A DNA stretch of 64,000 bases from Crocinitomicaceae bacterium TMED114 (GCA_002172485.2 NHFP02000003.1:25318-89317); one strand, 5' to 3'. Positions 54,154 through 63,357 are shown, counted from the stretch's first letter. Translations and numbers: made by a program. The notes: a model not told the origin generated them from the sequence alone.

Positions 54154-55170
54154 ATGCGCTTTTTTCTGACCGTCCTTATTACAGCCTTCATCGGGTCGGC
54201 ATCGGCCCAGGACACCTTCAGCATCGTCGCCGTCGACCTCGCCACCGGCCAAGTCGGCAGCGCGGGTGCCACCTGCCTCGACGACAACCAGATCGCGGGA
54301 GGGGCCGTCATCATCAGCGATGTGATCCCCGACGTCGGGGCCATCCACACCCAGAGCTACTGGATTCCCGCCAACCAGAATGCCGCCCACGATCAGGTGG
54401 TCGACAATGGGCTGTCCCCGGAGGAGCTCATGGCGTGGCTCGAAGAGAACGACGCCGAGAACAATCCCGCCGTGCGCCAATACGGCATGGCCGACCTCGT
54501 GTCCGGGGTGGCGCGCGCCGCGGCTTTCACCGGTGACAACTGCATTGATTTCAAAGGCCACATCGTCGGGGAGAACTACGCCATTCAAGGCAACATCCTG
54601 CTCGGTGAGGAGATTCTGACGCAAATGGAAGCCGGCTTTCTGGAGACCGAAGGGGCGTTGGCGGAAAAGCTCATGGCCGCGCTACAAGGCGCGAATGTGG
54701 CCGGGGCCGACAACCGCTGTCTCGAGGAAGGGGTCAGCAGCCGAAGCGCCTTCCTCCGCGTGGCCTACCCCGGTGATGGCGCCGAAGATTTGACCCTGGA
54801 CCTCGTCGTGTCATTGACACCCTTCGGCGTGGAGCCCATCGACGTGTTGCAGGCCGAATTCAATGCGTGGAACGGCATCAGCTCCACCGTGGAGCTGTAT
54901 GGAAATGCGCCCCTGCTCATCACGCGGCTGGAAGGTCCTGAGGTGTTGCTCAAGTGGAGTGGAGACACCCCTGCCGAAATGATCGCCTTCGACGCTGCTG
55001 GCGCACGCGTCGGTGCTGTGGACCTCGATGGTCCATGGACCCGATGGGCCTTGCCCGCCACGGGCACGCTGTTCTTACGCATCGTGAATGCGGAAGGCCA
55101 ACTCCTCACCACCCTCCAATATGCAGGCGACGTCGCGCCCCCCAACACCCAGCGCGGAGACCGGGAATGA
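54154..55170 (+). CDS. Secreted DUF1028 protein
   Basis: The 338-residue protein has a signal peptide (cleavage after ASAQ). A DUF1028 domain then spans about 20-240: DTFSIVAVDLATGQVGSAGA, IPDVGAIHTQSYWIPANQ, YAIQGNILLGEEIL and GADNRCLEEGVSSRSAFLRV. DUF1028 resembles Ntn-hydrolases; some intracellular members act in pyrimidine catabolism, but this one is exported. A C-terminal beta domain of about 90 residues follows (LLITRLEGPEVLLKWSGDTP) that resembles, but does not clearly match, a sorting domain. Confidence 0.85.
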   Translation: MRFFLTVLITAFIGSASAQDTFSIVAVDLATGQVGSAGATCLDDNQIAGGAVIISDVIPDVGAIHTQSYWIPANQNAAHDQVVDNGLSPEELMAWLEENDAENNPAVRQYGMADLVSGVARAAAFTGDNCIDFKGHIVGENYAIQGNILLGEEILTQMEAGFLETEGALAEKLMAALQGANVAGADNRCLEEGVSSRSAFLRVAYPGDGAEDLTLDLVVSLTPFGVEPIDVLQAEFNAWNGISSTVELYGNAPLLITRLEGPEVLLKWSGDTPAEMIAFDAAGARVGAVDLDGPWTRWALPATGTLFLRIVNAEGQLLTTLQYAGDVAPPNTQRGDRE

Positions 55171-55234
55171 CCCTGAATGCGCGGGAGCTGAACCAACCCG
55201 CCCAAAAAGGGGTAATTTTAATGAAGCTGTTTCC

Positions 55235-57289
55235 ATGATCCGTACCCACCTCCTGCTCCTGACCACGTGTCTGCTGTTGACCAGCGCTTTGCTCCAATCC
55301 CAGACTCCCTGCGTGGACGGTTTTGCCGGTATCTACCCGTGTGATCAGGTCGACCTGATGTCCCAGTTGGGTCCCGATGAAGTGGGAGGCGGAGAAATGA
55401 ACGACATCTGGGGCTGGACCGATCCGCTGGACGGCAAAGAATACGCCCTCTTGGGACGCACCAACGGCACGGCATTCATCGATGTGTCCGACCCGGTCAA
55501 TCCGGTCTACCTCGGTGACCTGCCCACCCACACCGTGTCGTCCTTCTGGCGAGACATCAAAGTCTTCGACAACCACGCCTTCATCGTCTCCGAAGCGTCC
55601 AGCCATGGCATGCAGGTGTTTGACCTGACCCAACTCCGCGATGTGGCCAACCCACCCCAAACTTTTGTTTCCGACGCCCACTATGCCGGATTCGGTGGCG
55701 CGCACAACATCGCCATCAACGAGGAAACCGGCCGGGGATATGTCATCGGGGCCAACACCTTCTCGGGTGGCCTGAACATTCTCGACCTCAACAATCCGCT
55801 CAACCCGACCCTGATCGGCAGCTTCGCAGAAGACGGATACTCCCACGATGTCCAAGTCGTCAACTACATCGGCCCAGATGCCGAATACGGGGGAAAGGAA
55901 ATTGCCTTCTGCTTCAACCTGAATGCCGTCACCATCGTGGATGTGACGAATGCGGATGATCCCAACCTCATCAGCTCGCAAGGCTATTCCACTTCCGCCT
56001 ATACCCACCAGGGATGGCTGACCGAGGACCACAAGTTCCTCCTCGTGGGGGACGAACTCGATGAAGGGTCGGTCAATACCCGCACCTACATTTTCGATGT
56101 ACAGGACCTCGACAATCCGACGCTCATTGGCACCCACGTCGGCACCACACCGGCCATTGACCACAACCTCTACACCCACGACGGGTACGTCTACCAGTCC
56201 AACTACCGCGCAGGACTTCAAATCCTGGATCTGGCCAATGTGGCACAGGGGCAGTTGGAGCAGGCCGCCTATTTCGACGTCTATCCCGCTTCGAATTCCG
56301 CCCAGGACAATGGATCGTGGAGCAACTACCCCTACTTCGCGTCGGGCATTGTCATTGTCAGCCACATCGAAGACGGCCTGTTCGTGGTCCAGCCCAATAT
56401 CGCGCCGCCTTGCCTCGAGGACTGCGGCTGTACCGACGAAACGGCCTGCAACTACGATGCCGCTGCCATCAACGATGACGGCACCTGTGACTTCAGCTGC
56501 TACGGTTGTACCGACCAGAACGCCTGCAACTACGACCCTGGCGCCACCATCGACGACGGCTCTTGCGAAGCCCCCAATCCGCAGTTTGGCTGCGAATGCT
56601 CCATCTCAGGCAGCTTCGTGGCGACCTTGGAAGGCTCAGAAACCAGCGCACCCAGCGAAGTGGATGGCATTGCCAATCCCGCTGCATCCACCATCGATCT
56701 CTCCGTCAACTTCACCGGATCAGGTGGCAGTTGGGTAGGCGACATGGTCATGACGGTCACGGATGGCTCTGGCAACTGCATCGCATTCGGCGGATACAAC
56801 GACACGCCCCCAGGCTGCCCATCGCTGGGCTACTACCAGACGATATGGCCCTCCAACTGGGCCACTGCTGGCGACGGCGTCTACACTGCCACAGTGAACT
56901 TGTCTGACGAGGGCCTGGACGGAAGCGGCACATGGAGTGTGGCCGTGTTCAATGGGTGGAACAACGCCAGTGCGGTCACCTACGATGTGTCGTGGACCCT
57001 CAGCGATGTCTGTGCCGACTTGAGCGAGCCCGACATTTCGGGTTGCACCGATCCGGAAGCGACCAACTACAATCCCGCAGCCACGTTGGACGATGGATCG
57101 TGCCAGTTTCCGGCCCCCTGTCCCGGCGACTTTGATGGCAATGGCGTCATCGCGGTCAACGACGTTCTGGTCGCACTGGGCGACTTCGGATGCGCCGGCG
57201 TCTGCACGGCCGACTTGGATGGCGACGGGGTGGTCGGGGTCACTGACATCCTGAACATGCTGGCCCAGTTCGGACAGCCATGTGACTGA
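55235..57289 (+). CDS. Choice-of-anchor-B/LVIVD propeller protein with dockerin-like tail
   Basis: The 684-residue exported protein (signal MIRTHLLLLTTCLLLTSALL) starts with an LVIVD-type propeller of the choice-of-anchor-B family (EMNDIWGWTDPLDGKEYALL, TAFIDVSDPVNPVYLGDLPT, GGLNILDLNNPLNPTLIGSF). Two 21-residue Cys motifs follow near 395-440. Then comes a beta-sandwich like a proprotein-convertase P domain (WVGDMVMTVTDGSG, ATVNLSDEGLDGSGTWSVAV), a third Cys motif, and a double dockerin-like tail (GDFDGNGVIAVNDVLVALGD, DLDGDGVVGVTDILNMLAQF). The family is known for varied C-terminal anchors. The ATG at 55235 is used. Confidence 0.88.
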   Translation: MIRTHLLLLTTCLLLTSALLQSQTPCVDGFAGIYPCDQVDLMSQLGPDEVGGGEMNDIWGWTDPLDGKEYALLGRTNGTAFIDVSDPVNPVYLGDLPTHTVSSFWRDIKVFDNHAFIVSEASSHGMQVFDLTQLRDVANPPQTFVSDAHYAGFGGAHNIAINEETGRGYVIGANTFSGGLNILDLNNPLNPTLIGSFAEDGYSHDVQVVNYIGPDAEYGGKEIAFCFNLNAVTIVDVTNADDPNLISSQGYSTSAYTHQGWLTEDHKFLLVGDELDEGSVNTRTYIFDVQDLDNPTLIGTHVGTTPAIDHNLYTHDGYVYQSNYRAGLQILDLANVAQGQLEQAAYFDVYPASNSAQDNGSWSNYPYFASGIVIVSHIEDGLFVVQPNIAPPCLEDCGCTDETACNYDAAAINDDGTCDFSCYGCTDQNACNYDPGATIDDGSCEAPNPQFGCECSISGSFVATLEGSETSAPSEVDGIANPAASTIDLSVNFTGSGGSWVGDMVMTVTDGSGNCIAFGGYNDTPPGCPSLGYYQTIWPSNWATAGDGVYTATVNLSDEGLDGSGTWSVAVFNGWNNASAVTYDVSWTLSDVCADLSEPDISGCTDPEATNYNPAATLDDGSCQFPAPCPGDFDGNGVIAVNDVLVALGDFGCAGVCTADLDGDGVVGVTDILNMLAQFGQPCD

Positions 57290-57310
57290 GCCTCTTGTAG
57301 ACCGGGCAGC

Positions 57311-58063
57311 TTACAGAATGCCCAGAACCAGCACGACCAGCAGGACAATCCCCACGTACAGCGCGATGGGGGCCAAGGGCGCAAAAGAAAGGATGCGGCC
57401 TGCCTTGGACAACCGGTAGCGCGGGTACAAATCTGGGTGTTCCAAGGATGCGCGATAGGCTTTTCGGGAGAGGATAAACCCGGCGATGGACGCAATCAAA
57501 CCGGCCACGATGGGCACTCCGCTCAGGGGCATCTGCAGGTAACCCACCGCCGCCTCACCGATCAGGCCGAACAGCCACCCCAAGGACAGGACGAACCCTG
57601 GTACTGAAGCAGGATGCCGCCCCTCAATGGGTTCGGGCAATACCTCCGTGACCCGCAAGGCACTGGGTGCGACGACAGGGCCCACCAAGGTGCACGCCTG
57701 CCGCGGCGTCAATCTGGCTGGCGGCTGCCGTTTGTGCTGCGGTTGAGGCTGTGTTGCGGAGGTTTCGACAAGAGCGATCAGCGCCTTCGAGGCTTCGAGG
57801 CTTGTCTTCATGGCATTTGGCTTGCCCAGTCCCACTGTGAAGTCGGCTTCCGACACATGGACACTGGCACTCAACTCTCCGTCTCGGGGAGCCAGGCTGG
57901 ACTGCACTTCGCGTGGTTGTTGCCGGGGTGCATCGTGGCGCGCCTGGACATGCCAGCCGTGCCGGTAGCGACGCGACTCGATGAAGGATTCGCCCAGCCG
58001 CTTTTCCTGGGCACAGCCCGTCCACATCACAACGGACAAAAGAAGCAACCACCGAAAGTTCAT
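57311..58063 (-). CDS. Lipoprotein with C-terminal membrane segments, unknown function
   Basis: The 250-residue protein begins MNFRWLLLLSVVMWTGC, a short lipoprotein signal. A hydrophilic region of about 140 residues rich in Arg, Pro and Gln follows, then three hydrophobic helices (PGFVLSLGWLFGLIGEAAVG, GVPIVAGLIASIAGFILSRK, LAPIALYVGIVLLVVLVLGI). DUF4190-like or similar small helix bundles are possible, but no family is secure. It converges on the choice-of-anchor-B gene with a 21-base gap. Confidence 0.72.
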   Translation of the reverse strand: MNFRWLLLLSVVMWTGCAQEKRLGESFIESRRYRHGWHVQARHDAPRQQPREVQSSLAPRDGELSASVHVSEADFTVGLGKPNAMKTSLEASKALIALVETSATQPQPQHKRQPPARLTPRQACTLVGPVVAPSALRVTEVLPEPIEGRHPASVPGFVLSLGWLFGLIGEAAVGYLQMPLSGVPIVAGLIASIAGFILSRKAYRASLEHPDLYPRYRLSKAGRILSFAPLAPIALYVGIVLLVVLVLGIL

Positions 58064-58076
58064 GGAACCAAGCTAG

Positions 58077-58223
58077 CCGAATTCAGCGGATCAATTGGAC
58101 CACTCCGGTCCTGACATCTCGGACATTGCACTTTCCCTGGGCTTCCAACCGCCAAGCGATGGAGACGTCGATGTCGCAGATGGCCTTCAAATCCTGGGCG
58201 CCTTCGCCAACGTCTGCAACTGA
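58077..58223 (+). pseudogene. Orphan dockerin-like tail remnant
   Basis: The plus-strand frame after a TAG at 58074-58076 has 48 codons without an ATG. It reads DHSGPDISDIALSLGFQPPS, then DGDVDVADGLQILGAFANVC and N-stop. This matches the double dockerin-like tails at the ends of secreted proteins in this window (DGDGVVxVxDILxxLxxFGxxC). The rest of any parent gene is absent and neighbouring genes run on the opposite strand, so it is best read as a gene fragment left by deletion. Confidence 0.55.
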
Positions 58224-58224
58224 A

Positions 58225-60804
58225 TCACATCGACGGGCCGAGAAAGACGGCGTTGTCGAAGAAGCGGTGGCCGGACTTCCAGAAGGCTCGGAAGAGCGGG
58301 TTGTCGACGAGATAGACGACGCTGCCCCGGCCCATGGAATGGACGCCCGCGACCAGCGACCCCGTTTGGGCGGGAATGACCATCTCACCGGCATGGCCGC
58401 TGAACGGCCGGCCCTGTTCGCCGGGCGGCAGCACGGCCACGTTGCCCTCCTCGAGGGCGGCATAACGGCGGCCTGAGGTGCGCAAGGTCATGTATTCGCT
58501 GCCATAGCCGTCGGCCAACGGGTGACTCTCGTCCACGGCCGCGCGGAAGATGGCGCCCGGCAGGTCATAGCGAAGGCCATCGCGCGCCAAATCGGTGAAC
58601 GGAATCGGGTCGAGTCCCTGAGCGGCCCGGTCATGGGCGTTGCGCTCATCGGCCGCCTCCTGGACGGCGTCTTCGGCCGCCTCGATGGCGGCCCGTTCTC
58701 CCTCCGCGTAGCGTTGGAGGCCCCAGCCGTCCTGACCGACAAAGGCACTGCAGGCACCGCCGACGGCCACAAGCTGGCCGCCACCGCGCACCCAAGTGGC
58801 GAGTTCGGACCGTTCGTCCTCGTCCATTCGGTACCAGCCGCTCGGCAAAACGACCACGTCGAGGTTGTCGAGGTCGAGGTCCTCTAGCGCCCCCATCCGA
58901 TTCAGCGGATAGCCCAACTTCGTCTCGAAGTGATGCCAGATCTCTCCGGCGCTCAAGGAACTCACTCCGGGCCCAACGATTGTGGCAACCCGCGGCGCCT
59001 GAATGGCGTCGTAATGGCTGCTGCCGAAATCGTAGCCGCTCGTCACCCGGCCCGAGCTCACGGCTTGCACCGCTGCGCCCGCAGCTTGGGTGGCCCGCTC
59101 CAAGGCGCCCGTCATGTCGGCCACCCCTTCGTTGTTGCGGCGGGTGATCACGAAATCTCCGGCCGCAAACACGAGGCCATCGACCGTGAACCCGGTGTCG
59201 GCACGGCGCACGGTCACCCCATCTTGGAGCAAGGATGCCAAGCCGCGCGCGGCATTGGCCCCGCTGCCCGGCAGCACCCAGGCGTAAGGCTGTGCCCGGT
59301 CGTCAGGGAGCCGCGACACCGTGGCGACACCCCATTCGCCGTCGGTCTCCAGCGGCGACGTCAAGGCATAGGCCTCGAGGCCCATGGCATGTGGCAGGGC
59401 CCACGCGGTGATGTCGTAGGTCATGCTGTCCGACAGCACGGGGTCCGGATCCATCAGCACCTGCAGGATACCGCTGTGCGGCTGCCGGGCATCGATGAGC
59501 AGGTCGCCGGCCCGCACGGTGCGCTTGGTGATCCGTCCTTTGGCGTAATCGAGGCAGCGCACCCCCGAGGCGGCCGAAGCGGCGCCGTATTCGATGCCGT
59601 TCGCGTCAAGGAGGCGCAACAGCTCGGTGAACTTGGCGTCGTCTTGGCCCGCCGGGAAGACATAGCCGACGTAATCTCCGAACGGTTCCTCGATGTTGCG
59701 GCGATGGTAGTCCGCAAACTCGCGCACGAGCTGATCGGCTTTGGCCACACTTTCCTCGACCGCACTCAGGCCCGACTCGTGGTGGTTCTGGATGCGGTAG
59801 GACAAGGTCAAAACGTCACCGAGGCGCGTCGTCGCCGCCCGGCCCGCCCGGCCGCTGCCGCCTTGCTCGTAGGTCATGCCGATGGCGCCGTTGTACAGCG
59901 GCCAGGTGTCGCCATAGGCAGGGTAGAACAGATCGAACACCTCGCGGGTGAAGTACAAGGCACCGCGGGCATCAAACCACCGGGCGTTGTTGGCCCCGAT
60001 GTGCTCCTGGCATTTGCGCTGCCATGGGCTGATGATCTTGTGGAACGGTTCTGCAGCGGGTGCGAAGTAGTAAGGTGAATTGATCCCCTGTTCGTGGAAG
60101 TCGACGTGGACCTGTGGCATCCAGTTGCGGTACGCCGTCACCCGGCCCTGGGTCTCCACTTGCGTTTGCCATGCCCAGTCGCGGTTCATGTCGAACATGA
60201 AGTGGTTGCTTCGCCCGCCTGGCCATGGCTCATCGTGTTCTACCGTGCTCAGATCTTCATTGGGAATCAAACCGGACGTGCGGTCCTGGAAGGCCACATA
60301 GCGGTCGCGTCCATCGGGGTTCACGCAGGGGTCAATGAGGACCACCGCCCGATCGAGCCATGTGGTCACATCGCGTCCGCCGGCATCGGTCCCGGACACC
60401 AACGCGTGCATCGTACGCAACGCCGCCTCGGTGCAAACCGCCTCGTTGCCGTGAACATTGTAGCTGAGGTAGACGAAGACCACCCCAGGGTCATCCCCTG
60501 CCAGTCCTGTTCCTTCGGTGCGCGCCAGGTTGGCTGCCCGCAGCGCCTCCAAATTGGCATGGTTGTCCGGCGAAGTCACCACGAGCAACCCCAGATCCCG
60601 GTATTCCGAGGTCCGTCCGTATGGCGTCCACACCGCCCGGTCCGACCCCTCAGCCAGCAGTTGGGCGTAATCGACCACCTTGTGGTGGCGGGGGAAACGG
60701 TCGCCCAGCTCGTATCCGAGAAACTCTGCGGGAGTGGGCACTTGGGCCGTGGCCACGGCGATGGCGGCGACCAGAAGGGCCGCTGCGGACAGGATGGATT
60801 TCAT
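58225..60804 (-). CDS. Secreted M14-family zinc carboxypeptidase
   Basis: The 859-residue exported peptidase (MKSILSAAALLVAAIAVATA) has the M14 zinc ligands: His and Glu in NVHGNEA near 117 and His in VHVDFHEQG near 232. DPCVNPDGRDRY supplies the conserved substrate-binding segment. After the catalytic domain (to about 350) comes a long region with a glutamine-amidotransferase-like domain (VVVLPSGWYRMDEDERSELA, VRGGGQLVAVGGACSAFVG). M14 proteins with this extension are common in Bacteroidota. It starts 13 bases after the endonuclease stop and is probably cotranscribed. Confidence 0.92.
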   Translation of the reverse strand: MKSILSAAALLVAAIAVATAQVPTPAEFLGYELGDRFPRHHKVVDYAQLLAEGSDRAVWTPYGRTSEYRDLGLLVVTSPDNHANLEALRAANLARTEGTGLAGDDPGVVFVYLSYNVHGNEAVCTEAALRTMHALVSGTDAGGRDVTTWLDRAVVLIDPCVNPDGRDRYVAFQDRTSGLIPNEDLSTVEHDEPWPGGRSNHFMFDMNRDWAWQTQVETQGRVTAYRNWMPQVHVDFHEQGINSPYYFAPAAEPFHKIISPWQRKCQEHIGANNARWFDARGALYFTREVFDLFYPAYGDTWPLYNGAIGMTYEQGGSGRAGRAATTRLGDVLTLSYRIQNHHESGLSAVEESVAKADQLVREFADYHRRNIEEPFGDYVGYVFPAGQDDAKFTELLRLLDANGIEYGAASAASGVRCLDYAKGRITKRTVRAGDLLIDARQPHSGILQVLMDPDPVLSDSMTYDITAWALPHAMGLEAYALTSPLETDGEWGVATVSRLPDDRAQPYAWVLPGSGANAARGLASLLQDGVTVRRADTGFTVDGLVFAAGDFVITRRNNEGVADMTGALERATQAAGAAVQAVSSGRVTSGYDFGSSHYDAIQAPRVATIVGPGVSSLSAGEIWHHFETKLGYPLNRMGALEDLDLDNLDVVVLPSGWYRMDEDERSELATWVRGGGQLVAVGGACSAFVGQDGWGLQRYAEGERAAIEAAEDAVQEAADERNAHDRAAQGLDPIPFTDLARDGLRYDLPGAIFRAAVDESHPLADGYGSEYMTLRTSGRRYAALEEGNVAVLPPGEQGRPFSGHAGEMVIPAQTGSLVAGVHSMGRGSVVYLVDNPLFRAFWKSGHRFFDNAVFLGPSM

Positions 60805-60817
60805 GATGCGATCAGTT

Positions 60818-62275
60818 TCAGAGACAGGCAGTCCCGAACACCCCCAAGATAGCGAGCATGTCTGCTGCGGTCACGAGTCCGTCCCCGTTGATGTCGGCAA
60901 CGCAATCCGACAAACAGCCGAAGTTTCCAAGGAGGTACAACACATCGCTCACTGCCACCACACCATCCCCATCGAAGTCGGCGGGGCAGACGTCTTCATC
61001 CACAACACCTTCGCAAGTGTCGCAATCTTCGAAAACGTCGCCGACGGTGAGGGGATCTCCATCGTCGCAAGGGTCGCCCACGAAGATGCAAGAGCCGTCG
61101 TTCATGTTGGCGGTAGGGTCGTAGTTGCAGGCTGAACTGGAGGTGCACCCCTCCACAGGGATGGGCGTGCCGACGCACCCGAAGTCCACATCGCTGCAGT
61201 CGGTCAATGCGTCATTGAAAGTGGTCGCGTCCCCGTCATCGCAAGGGTCACCCTCGAAGACGCAACTGCCATCATTCTGCGTGGCGGCCGGGTTGAAGTT
61301 GCAGGCAGAGCCCGCAGTACAGCCGGGAACGACCACAGGCTGACCTTGACAACCGTAGCCCGGGGCATCACAATCCGTGTAGTAGTCGTTCATGGTGGCG
61401 GGATTCCCATCGTTGCAAGGGTCCCCTTCGAAGACACAACTGCCATCGCTAACCGTGGCCTCCAGGTCATAATTGCAGGCCAATCCCGATAGGCAACCCG
61501 GGACGTCCGTGGGCGGCTCCCAAAACCAGGCATCGTACACCCACTCAGGATGGTCGATGTAGGGATTGCGGTTGCCTTGCGCCACCTCCGTGCGGTTGTT
61601 GCGGACCACCTCTTCCGGGCTCACCGGATCATCGAGGTGCCATTGGTACAAGATGTCGGGATCGCCGACATCCGCCAGTACCCCCGCCTGCGTCGGGTAC
61701 ATGGTGTAGAAGTAAAAGACGCTCCGGGCCACATCGCCCTTGACCGACTCTCGGGGCTCCCAAGAACCGCTCGACCCTTCACTGAAATTGGCCGCGTTGG
61801 ACGGTATCGAACCGGTGCTGAAATAACTTCCTGAGGTTGTCACGCCGTACCACTGTGCGCTGCCGTCCGGTACTTCCGCATAGGGCTTGTTGCTCCGGGC
61901 GGAATTGGCCGATCCATGGCACGGGCGAATGGACCAGATGTCCGACTTCATCGGCGAAGCAGACTCGTAAAAGGATTGGGGAACGAGGTGTTCCGCATTG
62001 ATGGGATTGGGGTAGGTCACAAACCCGCTGCCCTGTTGGAACCCCGTGTAGATGCACTCGATTTCTCCGCCATCCGCGTCCACATACCCGTACATCTGGA
62101 TGCGCGCCTGGTTGTACCCCAAGTCGTCGAAATACCCGTCGTACCAGTTCGCCTTGATCCACGTCCGAAGCGGCGAAAGGGTCAATCCACCGGCATCGTC
62201 GGGCTGGGCCACTGCCGTGGGAATGAAGGCCAAAGCCAGCCCCAGGACGAGAAAAAAAGAACGCATTGGATGCAT
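60818..62275 (-). CDS. Secreted endonuclease I with Cys-motif repeats and dockerin-like tail
   Basis: The 485-residue exported protein has an EndA-type nuclease domain at about 30-230: LRTWIKANWYDGYFDDLGYN, YTGFQQGSG, the catalytic AEHLVPQSFY (His), DIWSIRPCHGSANSARSNKP (metal-binding Asn) and SVKGDVARSVFYFYTMYP. It would cut extracellular DNA or RNA. Three tandem units of about 65 residues follow, each with the 21-residue Cys motif and a GDPCDDGD segment. A double dockerin-like tail closes it (DFDGDGVVAVSDVLYLLGNF, DINGDGLVTAADMLAILGVF). A TAGCTTCA box ends four bases before the ATG at 62275. Confidence 0.92.
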   Translation of the reverse strand: MHPMRSFFLVLGLALAFIPTAVAQPDDAGGLTLSPLRTWIKANWYDGYFDDLGYNQARIQMYGYVDADGGEIECIYTGFQQGSGFVTYPNPINAEHLVPQSFYESASPMKSDIWSIRPCHGSANSARSNKPYAEVPDGSAQWYGVTTSGSYFSTGSIPSNAANFSEGSSGSWEPRESVKGDVARSVFYFYTMYPTQAGVLADVGDPDILYQWHLDDPVSPEEVVRNNRTEVAQGNRNPYIDHPEWVYDAWFWEPPTDVPGCLSGLACNYDLEATVSDGSCVFEGDPCNDGNPATMNDYYTDCDAPGYGCQGQPVVVPGCTAGSACNFNPAATQNDGSCVFEGDPCDDGDATTFNDALTDCSDVDFGCVGTPIPVEGCTSSSACNYDPTANMNDGSCIFVGDPCDDGDPLTVGDVFEDCDTCEGVVDEDVCPADFDGDGVVAVSDVLYLLGNFGCLSDCVADINGDGLVTAADMLAILGVFGTACL

Positions 62276-62279
62276 CTAA

Positions 62280-62287
62280 TGAAGCTA
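62280..62287 (-). promoter_or_regulatory. -7 box (TAGCTTCA) four bases before the endonuclease start
   Basis: TAGCTTCA on the minus strand lies in the 17-base gap after the peroxidase gene and ends four bases before the ATG at 62275. Confidence 0.35.
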
Positions 62288-62292
62288 CGACA

Positions 62293-63315
62293 TCACGGCC
62301 TCCAACGCGCATCGCCGACGAAAGCGGTGTCATTGAGCGCTGCCAGAAAGGCCAACAAATCTGCCCTTTGGACGTCGGTCAAGGAGAAAGGCGTCAGCAA
62401 GGTGTCCTGGTGCGCATGTCCAGCTCCTCCCGTGGCGTAGTGATCGATCACATCGCCGAGGCTGTCGAACCGGCCGTCGTGCATGTAAGGTGCAGTGAAC
62501 CCGATGTTGCGCAACGTCGGAATCTTGAAGGCCCCACTGTCTGCAGGCTCGCCCGTCAGCCGCCAGCGTCCCGGATCGATGGAGACCGCGTCCAATCCAT
62601 TGTTGGCGAACCCATGGCTGGTGAACATGGGGGGCGTGTGGCAACGGGCACAGTCCAGCCCACCTTCACCGAACAGGTCCGCCCCGCGCAGGACCGCCTC
62701 GGGCGCGGTGGCCAGGCCACGCTGCCAATGATCCCACAGGGCGTTGCCGCTGAGTAGGCTGCGCTGAAACGTGGCCAGAGCGCGGGTCATGACGAATGGA
62801 TCGAGTCCACGGCCATACGCGGCTTGGGCTTGCACGTCGTAGTCCGCCGCCAATTCCTCACAGGCGGTCACAATGTTGTGCGCCATCTCGGACGGCTCCT
62901 GGAGGGGCACCAACACTTGCATCTCCAAGGTTGGCACGCCCCCTTCCGACATGAAATGCGGTTGGTAAGCCGCATTGGTGAGGGTGGCCGCATTGCGCGC
63001 TCCCATGGCGCCGAAAGCGCCAGGTGTCACGGGCTCAGGCGCACTAAACGCTCTCTCTGGCAAGTGGCATGTGGCGCAACTCACCTCGCCGTCTGCCGAA
63101 AGTCTGGGGTCAAAAAACAGCGCCCGCCCCAGGGCCCAACGGAGGTCATCTGGCGCATTGTCCTCCGGAAAATCGGGAGTTGACCAACCTTCGGGGACCT
63201 GCAAGAAATCCGCGAATTCAGGGACAGGCGGACTTGGGGGCGTTTTCAAACACCCTACCAAGGCCACCACGCAGCCAATCATGGCTACCCATGTCCTCAT
63301 GTCCCTGACCTTCAT
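62293..63315 (-). CDS. Dihaem cytochrome c peroxidase (CcpA/MauG family)
   Basis: The 340-residue exported protein has two c-haem sites, CATCH near 80 and CARCH near 220. It shows the family blocks ALGRALFFDPRLSADGEVSC, RNAATLTNAAYQPHFMSEGG, FKIPTLRNIGFTAPYMHDGR (the second-haem Met region) and VIDHYATGG. It reduces hydrogen peroxide in the periplasm or belongs to the wider MauG group. A CVVALVGC segment gives a possible lipobox. ATG 63315 is used because a CATATTTG box ends five bases upstream; ATG 63300 would give a tighter lipoprotein signal. Confidence 0.92.
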   Translation of the reverse strand: MKVRDMRTWVAMIGCVVALVGCLKTPPSPPVPEFADFLQVPEGWSTPDFPEDNAPDDLRWALGRALFFDPRLSADGEVSCATCHLPERAFSAPEPVTPGAFGAMGARNAATLTNAAYQPHFMSEGGVPTLEMQVLVPLQEPSEMAHNIVTACEELAADYDVQAQAAYGRGLDPFVMTRALATFQRSLLSGNALWDHWQRGLATAPEAVLRGADLFGEGGLDCARCHTPPMFTSHGFANNGLDAVSIDPGRWRLTGEPADSGAFKIPTLRNIGFTAPYMHDGRFDSLGDVIDHYATGGAGHAHQDTLLTPFSLTDVQRADLLAFLAALNDTAFVGDARWRP

Positions 63316-63357
63316 TGGCACAAATATGGAACCTGCTGAGGGGATGGAAAGTTGCGC

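Noticed and set aside
58083-58463. Minus-strand frame past the M14 peptidase stop
   Set aside because: It is in a different frame from the peptidase and Ser/Arg-rich; the plus-strand dockerin-like reading explains the interval better.
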